From Thermoleophilia bacterium (GTDB taxonomy: Bacteria > Actinomycetota > Thermoleophilia > Gaiellales > Gaiellaceae), in NCBI GenBank assembly GCA_025923055.1, contig JAICGP010000003.1, forward strand, positions 1 through 38,958: a stretch of DNA of 38,958 nt. The letters run 5' to 3'. The notes beneath the pieces are model-generated. The model saw only the letters and a list, made by a program, of their open reading frames with translations. It was not told the DNA's origin and ran no database searches. Positions 5,719-14,656 of this stretch are shown piece by piece; position 1 is the first letter of the stretch; each line of letters begins with the position of its first letter. A program made the translations under genes and the position numbers.

Positions 5719-8328
5719 CTACCACGTCTTGCGCTCGGCGCGCGGCGCGGCGCGGTGGAGCCGCACGCGCGCGTCGAGGGCGAGGCACCCGGACGGCAGT
5801 CCGACGACGGGGTTGAGATCGAGCTCGACGACCTCGGGATTGTCCTCCGCAAGCGCCGCGAGCCGGTGGACGAGCTGCACCAGGGCCTGGGCGTCCGCGG
5901 GCGGACGGCCGCGGTAGCCGCGCACCAGGAGGCCCGCCTTGCCGCCGAGCACGAGCTCCTCCGCGTCGGCGTCGGTCAGCGGCGCGATGCGGAACCCGGC
6001 CTCGCCGATCAGCTCGGCGAGCACGCCTCCCGGGCCGAAGGCGACGAGTGGCCCGAAGAGCGGATCCTGGACGACGCCGGCGAGCAGCTCGACGCCGCCC
6101 GAGACGAGCGGCTGGACGAGCAGCGGCGGTCCGATGCGCTCGGCGGCGGCGCGGACGGCGTCGTCGGTCCGCAGGTCGAGCTCGATGCCGGCCTTCTCCG
6201 TCTTGTGCGCTCCGGCCTCGGCGGTCTTGACGACGGCGGGAAGGCCGAGGCCTCGCGCCGCGGCAACGGCCTCTTCCGGGCTCGCGACTACGCGCTCGGG
6301 AACGACGGGGATCCCGTAGGCCTCGAGGAGCGTGCGCGTCTCGCGCGGCGGGAGCCAGCCGTCGCCGGCCTCGCCGAGCGAGGAGGCGATCACCCGCTCG
6401 GAGGCCGCCGCGTCCGCGTCCGGCCGCGGAGGGAAGGAGCCGGCCGGTCGGCGGAGCCACGCAGCGCGCTCGGCCGCCCGTGCGAGCGCCCGCGCCGCCG
6501 ACTCGGGGTACGGGAACGTGCCGGGCGGGCGCTCCGCGGCGACGACGACGGGGACGACCGGCTTCCCCCGGGTGTCGATCGCCCTGACTTCGGCGAGCAC
6601 GTCTTCGGTTCGCGTGGCGGCGGCCGGGACGAAGAGCGCGATGACGGCGTCCACCCCCGGGTCGGCGACGAGCGGCGGCAGCGCCGCCGCATAGGCCGCC
6701 GCGGTGGCCGAGCCGAGCACGTCCACCGGGTTGCCGAGCCCCGCTGCGGGCGGGAGCCCCGCCGCGAGCGCCGTCGTCGTCTCGTCGGCCAGGCGGGCGA
6801 GCTCGAGGCCGGCGCCCTCGCACGCGTCGGCGCAGAGGATGCCGAGCCCGCCCGCGTTCGTGAGCAGCGCGACGCGTGACCCGCTCGGGAGCGGGAAGCC
6901 GGCGAGCATCGTGGCCGTGTCCATGAGCTCCTCCAGGCTCTCGGCTCTGATCACGCCGGCCTGGTGGAAGAGCGCGTCGACGGCTTTCTCCGACCCCGCG
7001 AGCGCAGCCGTGTGCGAGCTGGCGGCGCGGGCGCCCGCACCGGTCGTCCCGCTCTTCACGGCGAGCACCGGCTTTCGTCGTGCGACCCGGCGGGAGATGC
7101 GGCCGAACTTCCGCGGGTTGCCGAACGACTCGAGGTAGAGGAGCACCAGGCCCGTGTCGGCGTCGTCCTCCCAGTGCTCGAGCAGGTCGTTCGAAGAGAC
7201 GTCCGCCTTGTTCCCGATGGAGACGAAGGCGGAGAAGCCGAGGCTGCGGCCGGCTGCCTCCTCGAGCAGGGCGAGGCCGAGCGCCCCGCTCTGCGAGGAG
7301 AACCCGATCGGGCCGGGCGGGAAGGGATGCGGCGCGAACGTCGCGTTCAGATGGGCGCCCGTGACCGCGATCCCGAGGCAGTTGGGGCCGATCAGACGCG
7401 CGCCCCCCGTGCGGACGAGCGCGAGCAGCCGCTCCTCCCGCTCGCGCCCTTCCGGCCCGATCTCGGCGAACCCGGCCGAGATGACGCAGAGCGCTCGGAC
7501 GCCGTGCGCGAGCGCCGCCTCGACGCCCGGCAGCACGTGCTCGGCCGGGAGGCAGACGACGACGAGGTCGACGGCCTCCTCGACCTCCCCGAGCGACCGG
7601 TAGCCGGCCAGCCCGGCGACCGGCTCGCCCGAGCGGTTGACCGGAAAGACAGCGCCCTCGAAGCCGGCGGCGACGATGTTGGCGACCACGGTCCCGCCGA
7701 TCGAGCCCGGCCGCGGGGAGGCGCCGAGAACGGCGACTGAGGAGGGCGAGAAGAAGGGGCGCAGCGATGCAACGACGGCCTCGTGGTCGCGGAGGTCGAC
7801 GGCGGCGCGGTAGGTCTCCGTGGCGGCGATCGGGAACCGCACCTCGACCTCCCCCGCCGCCAGGGTCCGCATCACCTCGAAGCCGGCCGCCTGGAAGACG
7901 CCGAGCATGGCGCGGTTCTCCGGCAGCACCTCCGCCACGAACTCCTCCACGCCCGCGGACGCCGCCGTGTCGGCGAGCTGCTCGAGCAGGCGGGTGCCCA
8001 CGCCGCGCCCCTGGTGCGCGTCGTCGACCGCGAACGCTACCTCGGCGCGGCTCACGTCCCGGAGGCGCACCCAGCCTGCGTGCGCGACGACGCGTCCACC
8101 GTCCGCTCCGAGAGTCGCGATCAGGTCGCCGTGCTCCTCCCAGTCGGGCGCCAGGAACGGCTCGACGAGGTGAGCGTCGACTGCCGGCAGCCCGTGGAAG
8201 CGCGCATGGAGGCTCTCGGGCGAGAGGCCGGCGAAGAACGCCAGGAGCGCATCTCGGTCCGCCGCCCGTGGAGCACGCAGGCGGAGCGTGCTGCCGTCGC
8301 GCAGGATGACGTCGCGGACAACCTCCAT
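5719..8328 (-). CDS. GNAT acetyltransferase fused to an ADP-forming acyl-CoA ligase (Pat-like, GNAT first)
   Basis: An 869-residue multidomain enzyme. The GNAT domain (about 1-165) has its acetyl-CoA loop at Q106-GRGVG-111. A CoA-binding Rossmann domain follows (from about 190, SVAVLGASPRPGSIGG), then ligase domains with FSSQSGALG and the phospho-histidine segment SSHTAALAGSE (His439), and an ATP-grasp domain from about 650 to the end. Proteins of this kind include protein lysine acyltransferases (E. coli PatZ has the reverse order). As I recall, the GNAT-first order is the actinobacterial type. The retained His439 suggests the ligase half could still be active. The ATG at 8328 gives the GNAT domain directly. 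It is divergent from the USP at 8434. Likely roles are acetylation of metabolic enzymes or acyl-CoA/ATP interconversion. Confidence 0.9.
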   Translation of the reverse strand: MEVVRDVILRDGSTLRLRAPRAADRDALLAFFAGLSPESLHARFHGLPAVDAHLVEPFLAPDWEEHGDLIATLGADGGRVVAHAGWVRLRDVSRAEVAFAVDDAHQGRGVGTRLLEQLADTAASAGVEEFVAEVLPENRAMLGVFQAAGFEVMRTLAAGEVEVRFPIAATETYRAAVDLRDHEAVVASLRPFFSPSSVAVLGASPRPGSIGGTVVANIVAAGFEGAVFPVNRSGEPVAGLAGYRSLGEVEEAVDLVVVCLPAEHVLPGVEAALAHGVRALCVISAGFAEIGPEGREREERLLALVRTGGARLIGPNCLGIAVTGAHLNATFAPHPFPPGPIGFSSQSGALGLALLEEAAGRSLGFSAFVSIGNKADVSSNDLLEHWEDDADTGLVLLYLESFGNPRKFGRISRRVARRKPVLAVKSGTTGAGARAASSHTAALAGSEKAVDALFHQAGVIRAESLEELMDTATMLAGFPLPSGSRVALLTNAGGLGILCADACEGAGLELARLADETTTALAAGLPPAAGLGNPVDVLGSATAAAYAAALPPLVADPGVDAVIALFVPAAATRTEDVLAEVRAIDTRGKPVVPVVVAAERPPGTFPYPESAARALARAAERAAWLRRPAGSFPPRPDADAAASERVIASSLGEAGDGWLPPRETRTLLEAYGIPVVPERVVASPEEAVAAARGLGLPAVVKTAEAGAHKTEKAGIELDLRTDDAVRAAAERIGPPLLVQPLVSGGVELLAGVVQDPLFGPLVAFGPGGVLAELIGEAGFRIAPLTDADAEELVLGGKAGLLVRGYRGRPPADAQALVQLVHRLAALAEDNPEVVELDLNPVVGLPSGCLALDARVRLHRAAPRAERKTW

Positions 8329-8338
8329 CGCAGGCTTC

Positions 8339-8354
8339 CCGCACAGGATTGCGG
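8339..8354. promoter_or_regulatory. Inverted repeat in the ligase/USP divergent promoter
   Basis: CCGCA, six bases, TGCGG: a perfect 5-bp inverted repeat 11 bases upstream of the ligase ATG. The half-site TGCGG also occurs in the repeat at 4160-4176, upstream of another USP, though with the opposite orientation. The match is short and may be chance in such GC-rich DNA. Confidence 0.25.
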
Positions 8355-8420
8355 ACCCGGTCGGGGCCAACCCGCAGCTCGCCTCCGCGTTCGCCCGGAT
8401 GCCCGCCCGCCGCACGGGAG

Positions 8421-8426
8421 TAGATT
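8421..8426 (+). promoter_or_regulatory. Probable -10 box of the USP gene at 8434
   Basis: TAGATT (TAnnnT) ends seven bases before the ATG at 8434 with no Shine-Dalgarno sequence between, which suggests a leaderless transcript for the USP-USP-ATPase unit. Confidence 0.42.
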
Positions 8427-8433
8427 TGAGCCC

Positions 8434-8922
8434 ATGAGCCGGATCGTCGTGGGAGTCGACGGGTCGGCAGACGCGGCCGCCGCCCTCGCCTGGACGCTCG
8501 AGGAGGCGCGCCTGCGGCGGAGCGCCGTCGACGCCGTCCACGCGTGGCGGCTCCCGCTCTACGCGGCGGCCCCGGAGCCATGGTTCGTCGGGATGCCGGA
8601 GCTCCCGCACGATCTGGACGCAAAGGTCGAGGCCGCGACCGAAGCGCACGCCCGCGACGTTCTCGACGCGGCGGTAGCCGCGGCCGAGCGCGAGGCCGCG
8701 GACGCCGGCATCCAGGTTCGCAAGGAGGTCGTTCGCGGGAACCCTGCCCACGTGCTGCTCGAAGCGGCGCGAGACGCCGACCTGCTGGTGGTCGGCTCGC
8801 GCGGCCACGGCGGCTTCGCGGGGCTCCTCCTCGGCTCCGTGAGCCAGCAGTGCGTGCAGCACGCCTCGTGCCCGGTCGTCGTCGTGCGCGCCCCCGCCGG
8901 CGCGGACGGAGGGGCCGGCTGA
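8434..8922 (+). CDS. Universal stress protein, single UspA domain
   Basis: A 162-residue UspA protein with first strand RIVVGVDGSADAAAAL, a longer middle insertion (LPLYAAAPEPWFVGMPE) than its neighbours, and the ATP-class signature GSRGHGGF then LLGSVSQQCVQHA. This style is typical of actinobacterial USPs such as those of the mycobacterial DosR regulon. It is the first gene of a tightly packed unit: three bases separate its stop from the GTG of the next USP. Confidence 0.93.
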   Translation: MSRIVVGVDGSADAAAALAWTLEEARLRRSAVDAVHAWRLPLYAAAPEPWFVGMPELPHDLDAKVEAATEAHARDVLDAAVAAAEREAADAGIQVRKEVVRGNPAHVLLEAARDADLLVVGSRGHGGFAGLLLGSVSQQCVQHASCPVVVVRAPAGADGGAG

Positions 8923-8925
8923 GGC

Positions 8926-9309
8926 GTGGACGTCGTCGTCGGCTACGACGGCTCCGACGCGTCGAAGCGAGCGCTCGTCCTCGCCGCGAAGCTGACGGGC
9001 GACGGCCGCCTCACGGTCGTCAACGTCGCTCCGGCTCTCCGCTTCGGGTTCCCCGACCCGCTCTTCGCCCAGGAGCAGGGCGCGCTCCTCGACGAGGCCC
9101 GCCGGCTGCTCGGCGAGCCCGCGCGGACGGAGACGGTGAGCGCGGTCGGGGACGCCGCTCACGAGCTCGTCGAGGCGACCGCTGCCGCAGGAGCCCAGCT
9201 GCTGGCGGTCGGCACCCACGGTCGCGGCGCCGTGGGGCGCTTCGTGCTCGGATCGGTCTCGCTTGCCGTGGCCCGCGACGCGCCGTGCAGCGTCCTGCTC
9301 GTCCCGTGA
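8926..9309 (+). CDS. Universal stress protein, short form
   Basis: A 127-residue UspA protein that starts at a GTG three bases after the previous stop. The first strand is [16 protein letters not shown] and the signature is GTHGRGAV then [13 protein letters not shown]. It lacks the long loop of the upstream USP. Its stop overlaps the GTG of the P-type ATPase in GTGA, so the two proteins are probably made in linked amounts. A functional partnership with the pump is inference from this coupling. Confidence 0.92.
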   Translation: MDVVVGYDGSDASKRALVLAAKLTGDGRLTVVNVAPALRFGFPDPLFAQEQGALLDEARRLLGEPARTETVSAVGDAAHELVEATAAAGAQLLAVGTHGRGAVGRFVLGSVSLAVARDAPCSVLLVP

Positions 9310-11687
9310 CGGCGGCCGGGCGACGGGGGCTGAGCGAGGACCAGGCCGCCCGCCGCCTCGCCGAGCGCGGACCGGTCGAGACGCCGGCGACGAGCCGCTC
9401 CTACCTGAGCATCGTCCGAGCCAACGTCTTCACGGTCTTCAACGCGATCCTGGCCGTCTTCGGGGCGCTGACGCTCGCCTTCGGCGACTGGCGCGATGCG
9501 CTCTTCCTGGGGATCCTCGTCGCCAACGCGGGGATCGGCATCGTCCAGGAGGTGCGGGCGAAGCGGGCGCTCGACCGCCTCGCCGCGCTCGTCGCCCCGA
9601 CGGCGAGGGTGGTCAGGGACGGCCGTGCTCGCCGCCTCGGCGTCGCGGACGTCGTCCCGGACGACGTCGTACTGCTCGAGGCGGGCGACCAGCTCGTCGC
9701 CGACGGGCGGGTCGAGGAGGCGAGCGGGCTGCGCCTCGACGAGTCGATTCTCACCGGCGAGTCGGAGTCCGTCGGGCGCGGAGCGGGAGACGAGGTGCGC
9801 TCCGGGTCCTTCGCCGTCGAGGGTGTCGGCAGCTACGTCGTCACGGCGGTCGGCGCCGAGAGCTACGCGGAGCGCATCGCGGGCGAGGCTCGCGCCTTTC
9901 GCCACCCGCGTTCGCCGCTCGAGCGCGCGCTCAACCGGCTGCTCCTCATCCTCGTCGGCGTCATGGTGCCGCTCGGCCTCGTGCTCGGCTTCGCGCTCTG
10001 GGAGCTCGACGTCGACGTCGACGAGGCGGTGCCGCGCTCCGTCGCCGCCGTGGTCAGCCTCGTCCCCGAGGGTCTCATCCTCCTCACGAGCCTCACGTAC
10101 GCGGTCGCGGCGCTCCGGATGGCCCGCCGGGGGGCCCTCGTGCAGCAGCTGAACGCGATCGAGTCGCTCGCCGCCGTCGACGTCGTCTGCCTCGACAAGA
10201 CGGGGACGTTGACCGAGGGCTCGCTCCGAGTCGTCGAGCTCGTACCCGCGGGCTCCGACGGCTCGGAGGACCTCTCCAGGGAGCTGGCGCGCTTCGCGGC
10301 CAGCTCTCCGAGCCGCAACACGACTCTCGAGGCGATCGCCGCGGCCCGCGCGGCCCAGCCCGAGCAGGTGGCCGCCCACGTCCCCTTCGCCTCGCGCCGC
10401 GGGTGGAGCGCCGTCAGGCTCGACGGCACCGGCTACGTCCTCGGCTCGCCGGAGCACTTTCCGCTCGGAGCTCTCGCGGAGCGGGCGGCGTCGGAGGCGA
10501 GGAGCGGGCGGCGGGTGCTCGCCTTCGGGACGACGACGGCGGCATTGACGGAGGCCGACCCGCAGGCGCCGCCGGCGCCGCTCGACCCGCTGGGGCTCAT
10601 CGTGCTCGCCGAGCGCCTGCGTCCTGACGCGCGCGAGACGGTGGCGTTCTTCCGCGCGCAGGGGATCGAGCTGAAGGTGATCTCGGGCGACGCGCCCGAC
10701 ACGGTGGCGGCGATCGCCGCCGACGCCGGGATCCCGTCCGGACCACCGCTCGACGGACGCGAGCTGCCCGCCGACGACGACGAGCTCGAGCGGCTCGCCC
10801 GGGACGCCTCCGTCGTCGGCCGGATCTCGCCCGAGGGAAAGAAGCGCGTGGTCGAGGTGCTTACGCGCTCGGGCCGCTACGTGGCGATGGTGGGGGACGG
10901 TGTCAACGACGTGCCGGCGCTGAAGGCGGCGCGCCTCGCAGTCGCCCAGGGCGGCGGCGCGCAGATCGCGAAGAGCGTCGCCGACCTCGTGCTCGTGCGG
11001 GGAGACTTCTCGGCGGTGCCCTCGATGGTGGAGGAGGGCCGCAAGATCCTCCGCAACCTGCAACGGGTCGCCAAGCTCTTCGTCACGAAGTCGGCCTTCG
11101 CCGCGTTCCTCATCCTCTCGGTCGGCCTCACGCCGATCGCGTACCCGCTCCTGCCGCGCCACCTCAGCCTGGCCGCGACGCTGGCCGTCGGGATCCCCGC
11201 GTTCTTCCTCGCGCTGGCGCCCAGCTCCGGGCGGCTGCCCCGCTCCGGCTTCCTCCGGGACGTCGGCCACTTCGCGGTCCCGGCCGGGACGGCGGCCGGG
11301 CTCGGCGTGCTCTCCGGCTACTTCTTCTCGTTCTACGTCCTCGACCTCGGCCTCGTGGCGGCGCGGACGGTGGCGACGACCGTCCTCATCGTCGTCGGCC
11401 TCTACCTCATCCTCGTGCTGGAGGCCTCGGGCCGGCGGCGTGGCGCTGCCGTGGGAACGCTGTGCGTCGCGCTCGCGGCCGCGTACGGCGTCGTCCTCGC
11501 CGTACCGTTCGCGCGCGAGTTCTTCGAGCTCGCCGTTCCGGGCGTCGCCGCCTCGCTGACCGCCGCGGCCGGCGCCGGGCTCGCCGTCGCCGGGCTGTGG
11601 CTGACGGACGAGCGCTTCACGCCCGGCGGCGAGGTGCGGCTCGGCCGGGCCGAGGACGGAGCATCTGAGAGGATGCCGACGTGCTGA
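9306..11687 (+). CDS. Cation-transporting P-type ATPase, CtpE-like
   Basis: A 793-residue P-type ATPase. The actuator motif is TGES at 150-153, the phosphorylation motif is DKTGTLT with Asp297, and the hinge motif is GDGVND at 530-535. There is no N-terminal heavy-metal-binding domain and no CPC motif; the membrane helix before the phosphorylation site has VPEGL. The N-terminal [14 protein letters not shown] and the stretch [20 protein letters not shown] closely recall mycobacterial CtpE, described as a Ca2+ uptake ATPase. Calcium as substrate is therefore the best guess. The GTG start overlaps the USP stop; the 3' end overlaps the next gene. Confidence 0.9.
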   Translation: MTAAGRRGLSEDQAARRLAERGPVETPATSRSYLSIVRANVFTVFNAILAVFGALTLAFGDWRDALFLGILVANAGIGIVQEVRAKRALDRLAALVAPTARVVRDGRARRLGVADVVPDDVVLLEAGDQLVADGRVEEASGLRLDESILTGESESVGRGAGDEVRSGSFAVEGVGSYVVTAVGAESYAERIAGEARAFRHPRSPLERALNRLLLILVGVMVPLGLVLGFALWELDVDVDEAVPRSVAAVVSLVPEGLILLTSLTYAVAALRMARRGALVQQLNAIESLAAVDVVCLDKTGTLTEGSLRVVELVPAGSDGSEDLSRELARFAASSPSRNTTLEAIAAARAAQPEQVAAHVPFASRRGWSAVRLDGTGYVLGSPEHFPLGALAERAASEARSGRRVLAFGTTTAALTEADPQAPPAPLDPLGLIVLAERLRPDARETVAFFRAQGIELKVISGDAPDTVAAIAADAGIPSGPPLDGRELPADDDELERLARDASVVGRISPEGKKRVVEVLTRSGRYVAMVGDGVNDVPALKAARLAVAQGGGAQIAKSVADLVLVRGDFSAVPSMVEEGRKILRNLQRVAKLFVTKSAFAAFLILSVGLTPIAYPLLPRHLSLAATLAVGIPAFFLALAPSSGRLPRSGFLRDVGHFAVPAGTAAGLGVLSGYFFSFYVLDLGLVAARTVATTVLIVVGLYLILVLEASGRRRGAAVGTLCVALAAAYGVVLAVPFAREFFELAVPGVAASLTAAAGAGLAVAGLWLTDERFTPGGEVRLGRAEDGASERMPTC

Positions 11688-12052
11688 TGCGCCTCCTCTT
11701 CGGCTGGCTCTCGAACGTCGTCGCGCTCTTCGTGGCCGCCTGGATCGTTCCCGGCGTCGGCTACGGCGACGACTTCTGGGTCCTGTTCATCGCGGGTCTG
11801 GTGTTCGCGGTCGTGAACATGTTCGTCCGTCCCCTCGTCATCCTGCTCGCGCTGCCCGCCGTCATCCTCACCCTCGGGCTCGCCCTCCTCCTCATCAACA
11901 CGTTCATGCTCTACCTGACCGACTGGCTCGTCCCCGAGTTCGAGACCGGCAGCTTCTGGTCGACGCTCGGCGCTGCCGTGATCGTCTGGATCGTCAACCT
12001 GATCCTGAGCGCCGTCCTTCGCCCCGACGACCGTCTGGCGGCCCATGGCTGA
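11681..12052 (+). CDS. Phage-holin-like small membrane protein (holin_4_2 type)
   Basis: A 123-residue, four-helix membrane protein: helices near 5-22, 27-46, 52-75 and 93-115, with the family-typical segments VNMFVRPLVILLALPA and ILTLGLALLLINTFMLYLTD. Despite the family name these are ordinary chromosomal membrane proteins of unknown role. The GTG at 11681 is favoured because GAGAGGA ends seven bases before it; an in-frame ATG at 11687 overlapping the ATPase stop (TGATG) is possible. There is no sign of prophage around it. It sits between the ATPase and the DUF4389 gene, overlapping both. Confidence 0.85.
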   Translation: MLMRLLFGWLSNVVALFVAAWIVPGVGYGDDFWVLFIAGLVFAVVNMFVRPLVILLALPAVILTLGLALLLINTFMLYLTDWLVPEFETGSFWSTLGAAVIVWIVNLILSAVLRPDDRLAAHG

Positions 12053-13478
12053 CGAGCCGGTCCCGACGCAGCCTGCTCCGCCTCCGCGCCGCGGCCTGAG
12101 CGGCGGCCGCATTGCGCTCATCGTCGTCGGCTCGCTCGCGGCGCTCGTCGCCCTGGCGCTCCTCGTCGCGGGCGGGGCGCTCCTCTGGCTCGACCAGACC
12201 CAGCGCGACGAGGACGGGTTCTTCACCTCGTCGACCGAGCGCTTCGAGACGGACGCCTACGCCCTGACCTCCGACGGCTTCGACATCGCCGCCGACGCGT
12301 CAGGGGAGGACGTGCCGGACTGGCTCCTCGACGAGGGCCGGCTCGCGACGGTGCGCGTCCGGGCCGCCGCGGCGGACGGCGGCGAGGTCTTCGTCGGGAT
12401 CGGCCCGGAGGACGAGGTGCGCTCCTACCTCGACGGCGTCGCCTACGACGAGGTCGTCGACGTCGACCTGGATCCCTTCGAGGCGGAGTACCGCCGCAGC
12501 GGGGGGTCGGGCCAGCCGGAGCCGCCGGGCGAGCAGGGGTTCTGGGCGGCGGAGGCCTCGGGCGCGGGCACCCAGGTCGTCGAGTGGCCGATCGAGGGGG
12601 GCCGCTGGGCGATCGTGGTCATGGATCCCGCCGTCGAGGAGGGCGTCGCCGTCGACCTCGACCTCGGCGCCGACGTCTCCTTCGTCCTCTGGGTGGCGAT
12701 CGGGCTGCTCGTGGCGGGAGCCCTGCTCCTCGCCGCCGGCGCGCTCATGATCGCGCTCGGCTTCCGCTCGCGAGGCGGCGAGGACGAGGGCTTCCCCGAG
12801 GCCGTGCCGCCCGCTCCCCTGCCCGCCGAGACGGCCGAGGCGGCCGAGCCCTACCCGGTCTCGGTCGAGGGAAGCCGCGACGCGGAGCTGAACCGCTGGC
12901 TGCCACTCGTCAAGTGGATCCTCGTCATCCCGCACGTGATCGTCCTCGCCCTCCTGTGGCTCGCCTTCTTCGTGCTGACGGTCGTCGCGGGGTTCGCGAT
13001 CCTCTTCACGGAGCGCTACCCGCGTGCCATCTTCGACTTCAACGTCGGCGTCCTGCGCTGGACGTGGCGCGTCCTCTTCTACGCCTACGGCGCGCTCGGA
13101 ACCGACCGCTACCCGCCCTTCGCGCTCGGCCCCGCCGACTACCCCGCGACGCTCGACGTGCCCTATCCGGAGCGGCTCTCGCGCGGGCTCGTGCTCGTGA
13201 AGTGGTGGCTGCTCGCGATTCCGCACTACATCGTCGTCGGCGTCATCGCAGGCGGCGGGCCGTGGTGGTGGGGGTGGGACGAGAGCGGCTGGGGCTGGTG
13301 GGGCGGCGGGCTGATCGGGGTGCTGGCCCTCGTGGCGGGCGGCGGTCTGGTCCTCTTCGGGCGCTATCCGGCGGGCGTCTTCCCGCTTCTGCTCGGGCTC
13401 AACCGCTGGGTCTTCCGCGTGGCGGCCTACGCCGGCCTGATGCGCGACGAGTACCCGCCCTTCCGGCTGGGTCGCTAG
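12045..13478 (+). CDS. Membrane protein with two DUF4389 modules
   Basis: A 477-residue membrane protein. A proline-rich cytoplasmic start (PTQPAPPPRRG) leads to helix 1 (about 22-47), a roughly 165-residue extracytoplasmic region, helix 2 (about 207-232), then two DUF4389 repeats. Each repeat has the pattern LVKW-x-LxIPH with hydrophobic helices and a conserved RYP segment (ERYPRAIFDFNVGVLRW; GRYPAGVFPLLLGLNRW). The glycine/tryptophan-rich loop PWWWGWDESGWGWWGGG is unusual. The function is unknown. The ATG lies eight bases inside the previous gene, so it ends the USP-USP-ATPase-holin unit; a role at the cell envelope is inference. Confidence 0.85.
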   Translation: MADEPVPTQPAPPPRRGLSGGRIALIVVGSLAALVALALLVAGGALLWLDQTQRDEDGFFTSSTERFETDAYALTSDGFDIAADASGEDVPDWLLDEGRLATVRVRAAAADGGEVFVGIGPEDEVRSYLDGVAYDEVVDVDLDPFEAEYRRSGGSGQPEPPGEQGFWAAEASGAGTQVVEWPIEGGRWAIVVMDPAVEEGVAVDLDLGADVSFVLWVAIGLLVAGALLLAAGALMIALGFRSRGGEDEGFPEAVPPAPLPAETAEAAEPYPVSVEGSRDAELNRWLPLVKWILVIPHVIVLALLWLAFFVLTVVAGFAILFTERYPRAIFDFNVGVLRWTWRVLFYAYGALGTDRYPPFALGPADYPATLDVPYPERLSRGLVLVKWWLLAIPHYIVVGVIAGGGPWWWGWDESGWGWWGGGLIGVLALVAGGGLVLFGRYPAGVFPLLLGLNRWVFRVAAYAGLMRDEYPPFRLGR

Positions 13479-13490
13479 ATCGGCGGCCGG

Positions 13491-13504
13491 GCCGCTCAAG
13501 CGGC
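13491..13504. terminator. Small hairpin after the DUF4389 gene
   Basis: GCCGC, TCAA, GCGGC: a 5-bp stem with a tetraloop, 13 bases after the stop codon at 13478. It has no T tract, so a terminator role is tentative. Confidence 0.3.
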
Positions 13505-13530
13505 GGCGCCCGGGAGCCGATTCTCCCCCG

Positions 13531-14556
13531 ATGGCTCCGGCCCACCGGTTTCAGGCTCTGCTCGACCTCTCGCGGGCGCTCTCCTCGAGCCTCGACCTGC
13601 GTGAGGTGCTGCGCGAGTTCGCGACCCGCGCCGCCGAGCTGACCGGCGCCACGGCGGCGCAGCTCTCGACGTACGACCCGGCGCGGGGCGCCGTCGTCAT
13701 GCTCGTCGAGTACCAGCAGGGCCGGGACGAGATCACCGAGCGCGGCGGTCGCATCTACGACCTCGCCGACTTCCCCGCCACGCGGCACGTGATCGAGTCG
13801 CAGGAGGCCGTGCAGGTCCGCGTCGCGAGCGCCGAGGACGACCCGGCCGAGCGGGCGCTGCTCGAGGAGCAGGGCCACCGCTCGCTCCTCATGCTGCCGC
13901 TCGTCGCACGCGGCGAGACGATGGGCCTCATGGAGATCGTCGACACCGAGGACCGCTCCTGGGACGACACCGACGTCGACTTCTGCCGGGCCCTCTGCGA
14001 CATCGTCGCGATCGCGATCCGCAACGCCTACCTCTTCGCGGAGCTCCAGGAGAGCGCCGCGCGGGACAAGCTCACGGGCCTCTACAACCGGCGGCTCTTC
14101 GAGGAGCAGTTCGAGGCGGCGGCGGCGCACGCTCTTCGCAGCGGCGAGGACTTGACGCTCCTCGTCGTCGATCTCGACGGGCTCAAGCGCATCAACGACC
14201 TGGGCGGCCACGGCGCCGGCGACCTGGCGCTGCGGGCGCTCGCCGACGCGCTCCGCTCCTCGATCCGCGCCGCCGACGTCGCCTGCCGGCTCGGCGGCGA
14301 CGAGTTCGCCGTCGTCCTGCCGGCGTCAACGGCTGAGGACGCGGTCAAGGTCGCCGAGCGGGCGCAGGACGCCCTCGCGGAGATCGGTCGCGGGCAGTAC
14401 AGCTTCTCGGGGGGGATCGCTCGCGTCACCGCGGCGCAGTTTTCAGCCGAGGACGTCTACCGTTCGGCCGACCTGGCCGCCTATAGGGCGAAGGCGGCGG
14501 GCGGCGCGAGGACGCTGCTGGCCGTCGAGACGCGGGCGTCGGCCGAGAGCGTCTAG
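13531..14556 (+). CDS. GAF-GGDEF diguanylate cyclase
   Basis: A 341-residue soluble enzyme that makes cyclic di-GMP from two GTP. A GAF domain occupies about 10-165 and has no haem-type HPPM motif. The GGDEF domain begins at DKLTGLYNRR (about 180) and carries an intact active site GGDEF at 255-259, with metal-binding DLDGLKRIND upstream. The inhibitory I-site R246-AAD-249 lies five residues before the GGDEF motif, the canonical spacing, so product feedback is likely. The GAF domain probably tunes activity to a small ligand or redox state. It stands alone between a DUF4389 gene and a LysR gene on the same strand. Confidence 0.92.
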   Translation: MAPAHRFQALLDLSRALSSSLDLREVLREFATRAAELTGATAAQLSTYDPARGAVVMLVEYQQGRDEITERGGRIYDLADFPATRHVIESQEAVQVRVASAEDDPAERALLEEQGHRSLLMLPLVARGETMGLMEIVDTEDRSWDDTDVDFCRALCDIVAIAIRNAYLFAELQESAARDKLTGLYNRRLFEEQFEAAAAHALRSGEDLTLLVVDLDGLKRINDLGGHGAGDLALRALADALRSSIRAADVACRLGGDEFAVVLPASTAEDAVKVAERAQDALAEIGRGQYSFSGGIARVTAAQFSAEDVYRSADLAAYRAKAAGGARTLLAVETRASAESV

Positions 14557-14629
14557 TCCTTCCGACCCGCCGCGATGCGGGGCGCGGTCGTCACGCGTCG
14601 CAGCCCCAGCGCTGCAGACCAGTCAGGTT

Positions 14630-14656
14630 GCTTCGCGGGCGGTTAAGCTCCGCTTA
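14630..14656 (+). promoter_or_regulatory. LysR-type autoregulatory site and -10 box
   Basis: GCTT, 11 bases, AAGC (14630-14648) fits the T-N11-A pattern of LysR boxes. A third half-site GCTTA (14652-14656) forms a second inverted repeat TAAGC-TCC-GCTTA that runs into the ATG. TAAGCT at 14644-14649 also fits a -10 box six bases before the start codon. A regulator bound here would cover its own promoter. Confidence 0.4.

Noticed and set aside
11681-12052. Prophage remnant, based on the holin-like protein
   Set aside because: No other phage gene is near and the gene is locked into a chromosomal operon by overlaps; this family is commonly chromosomal.
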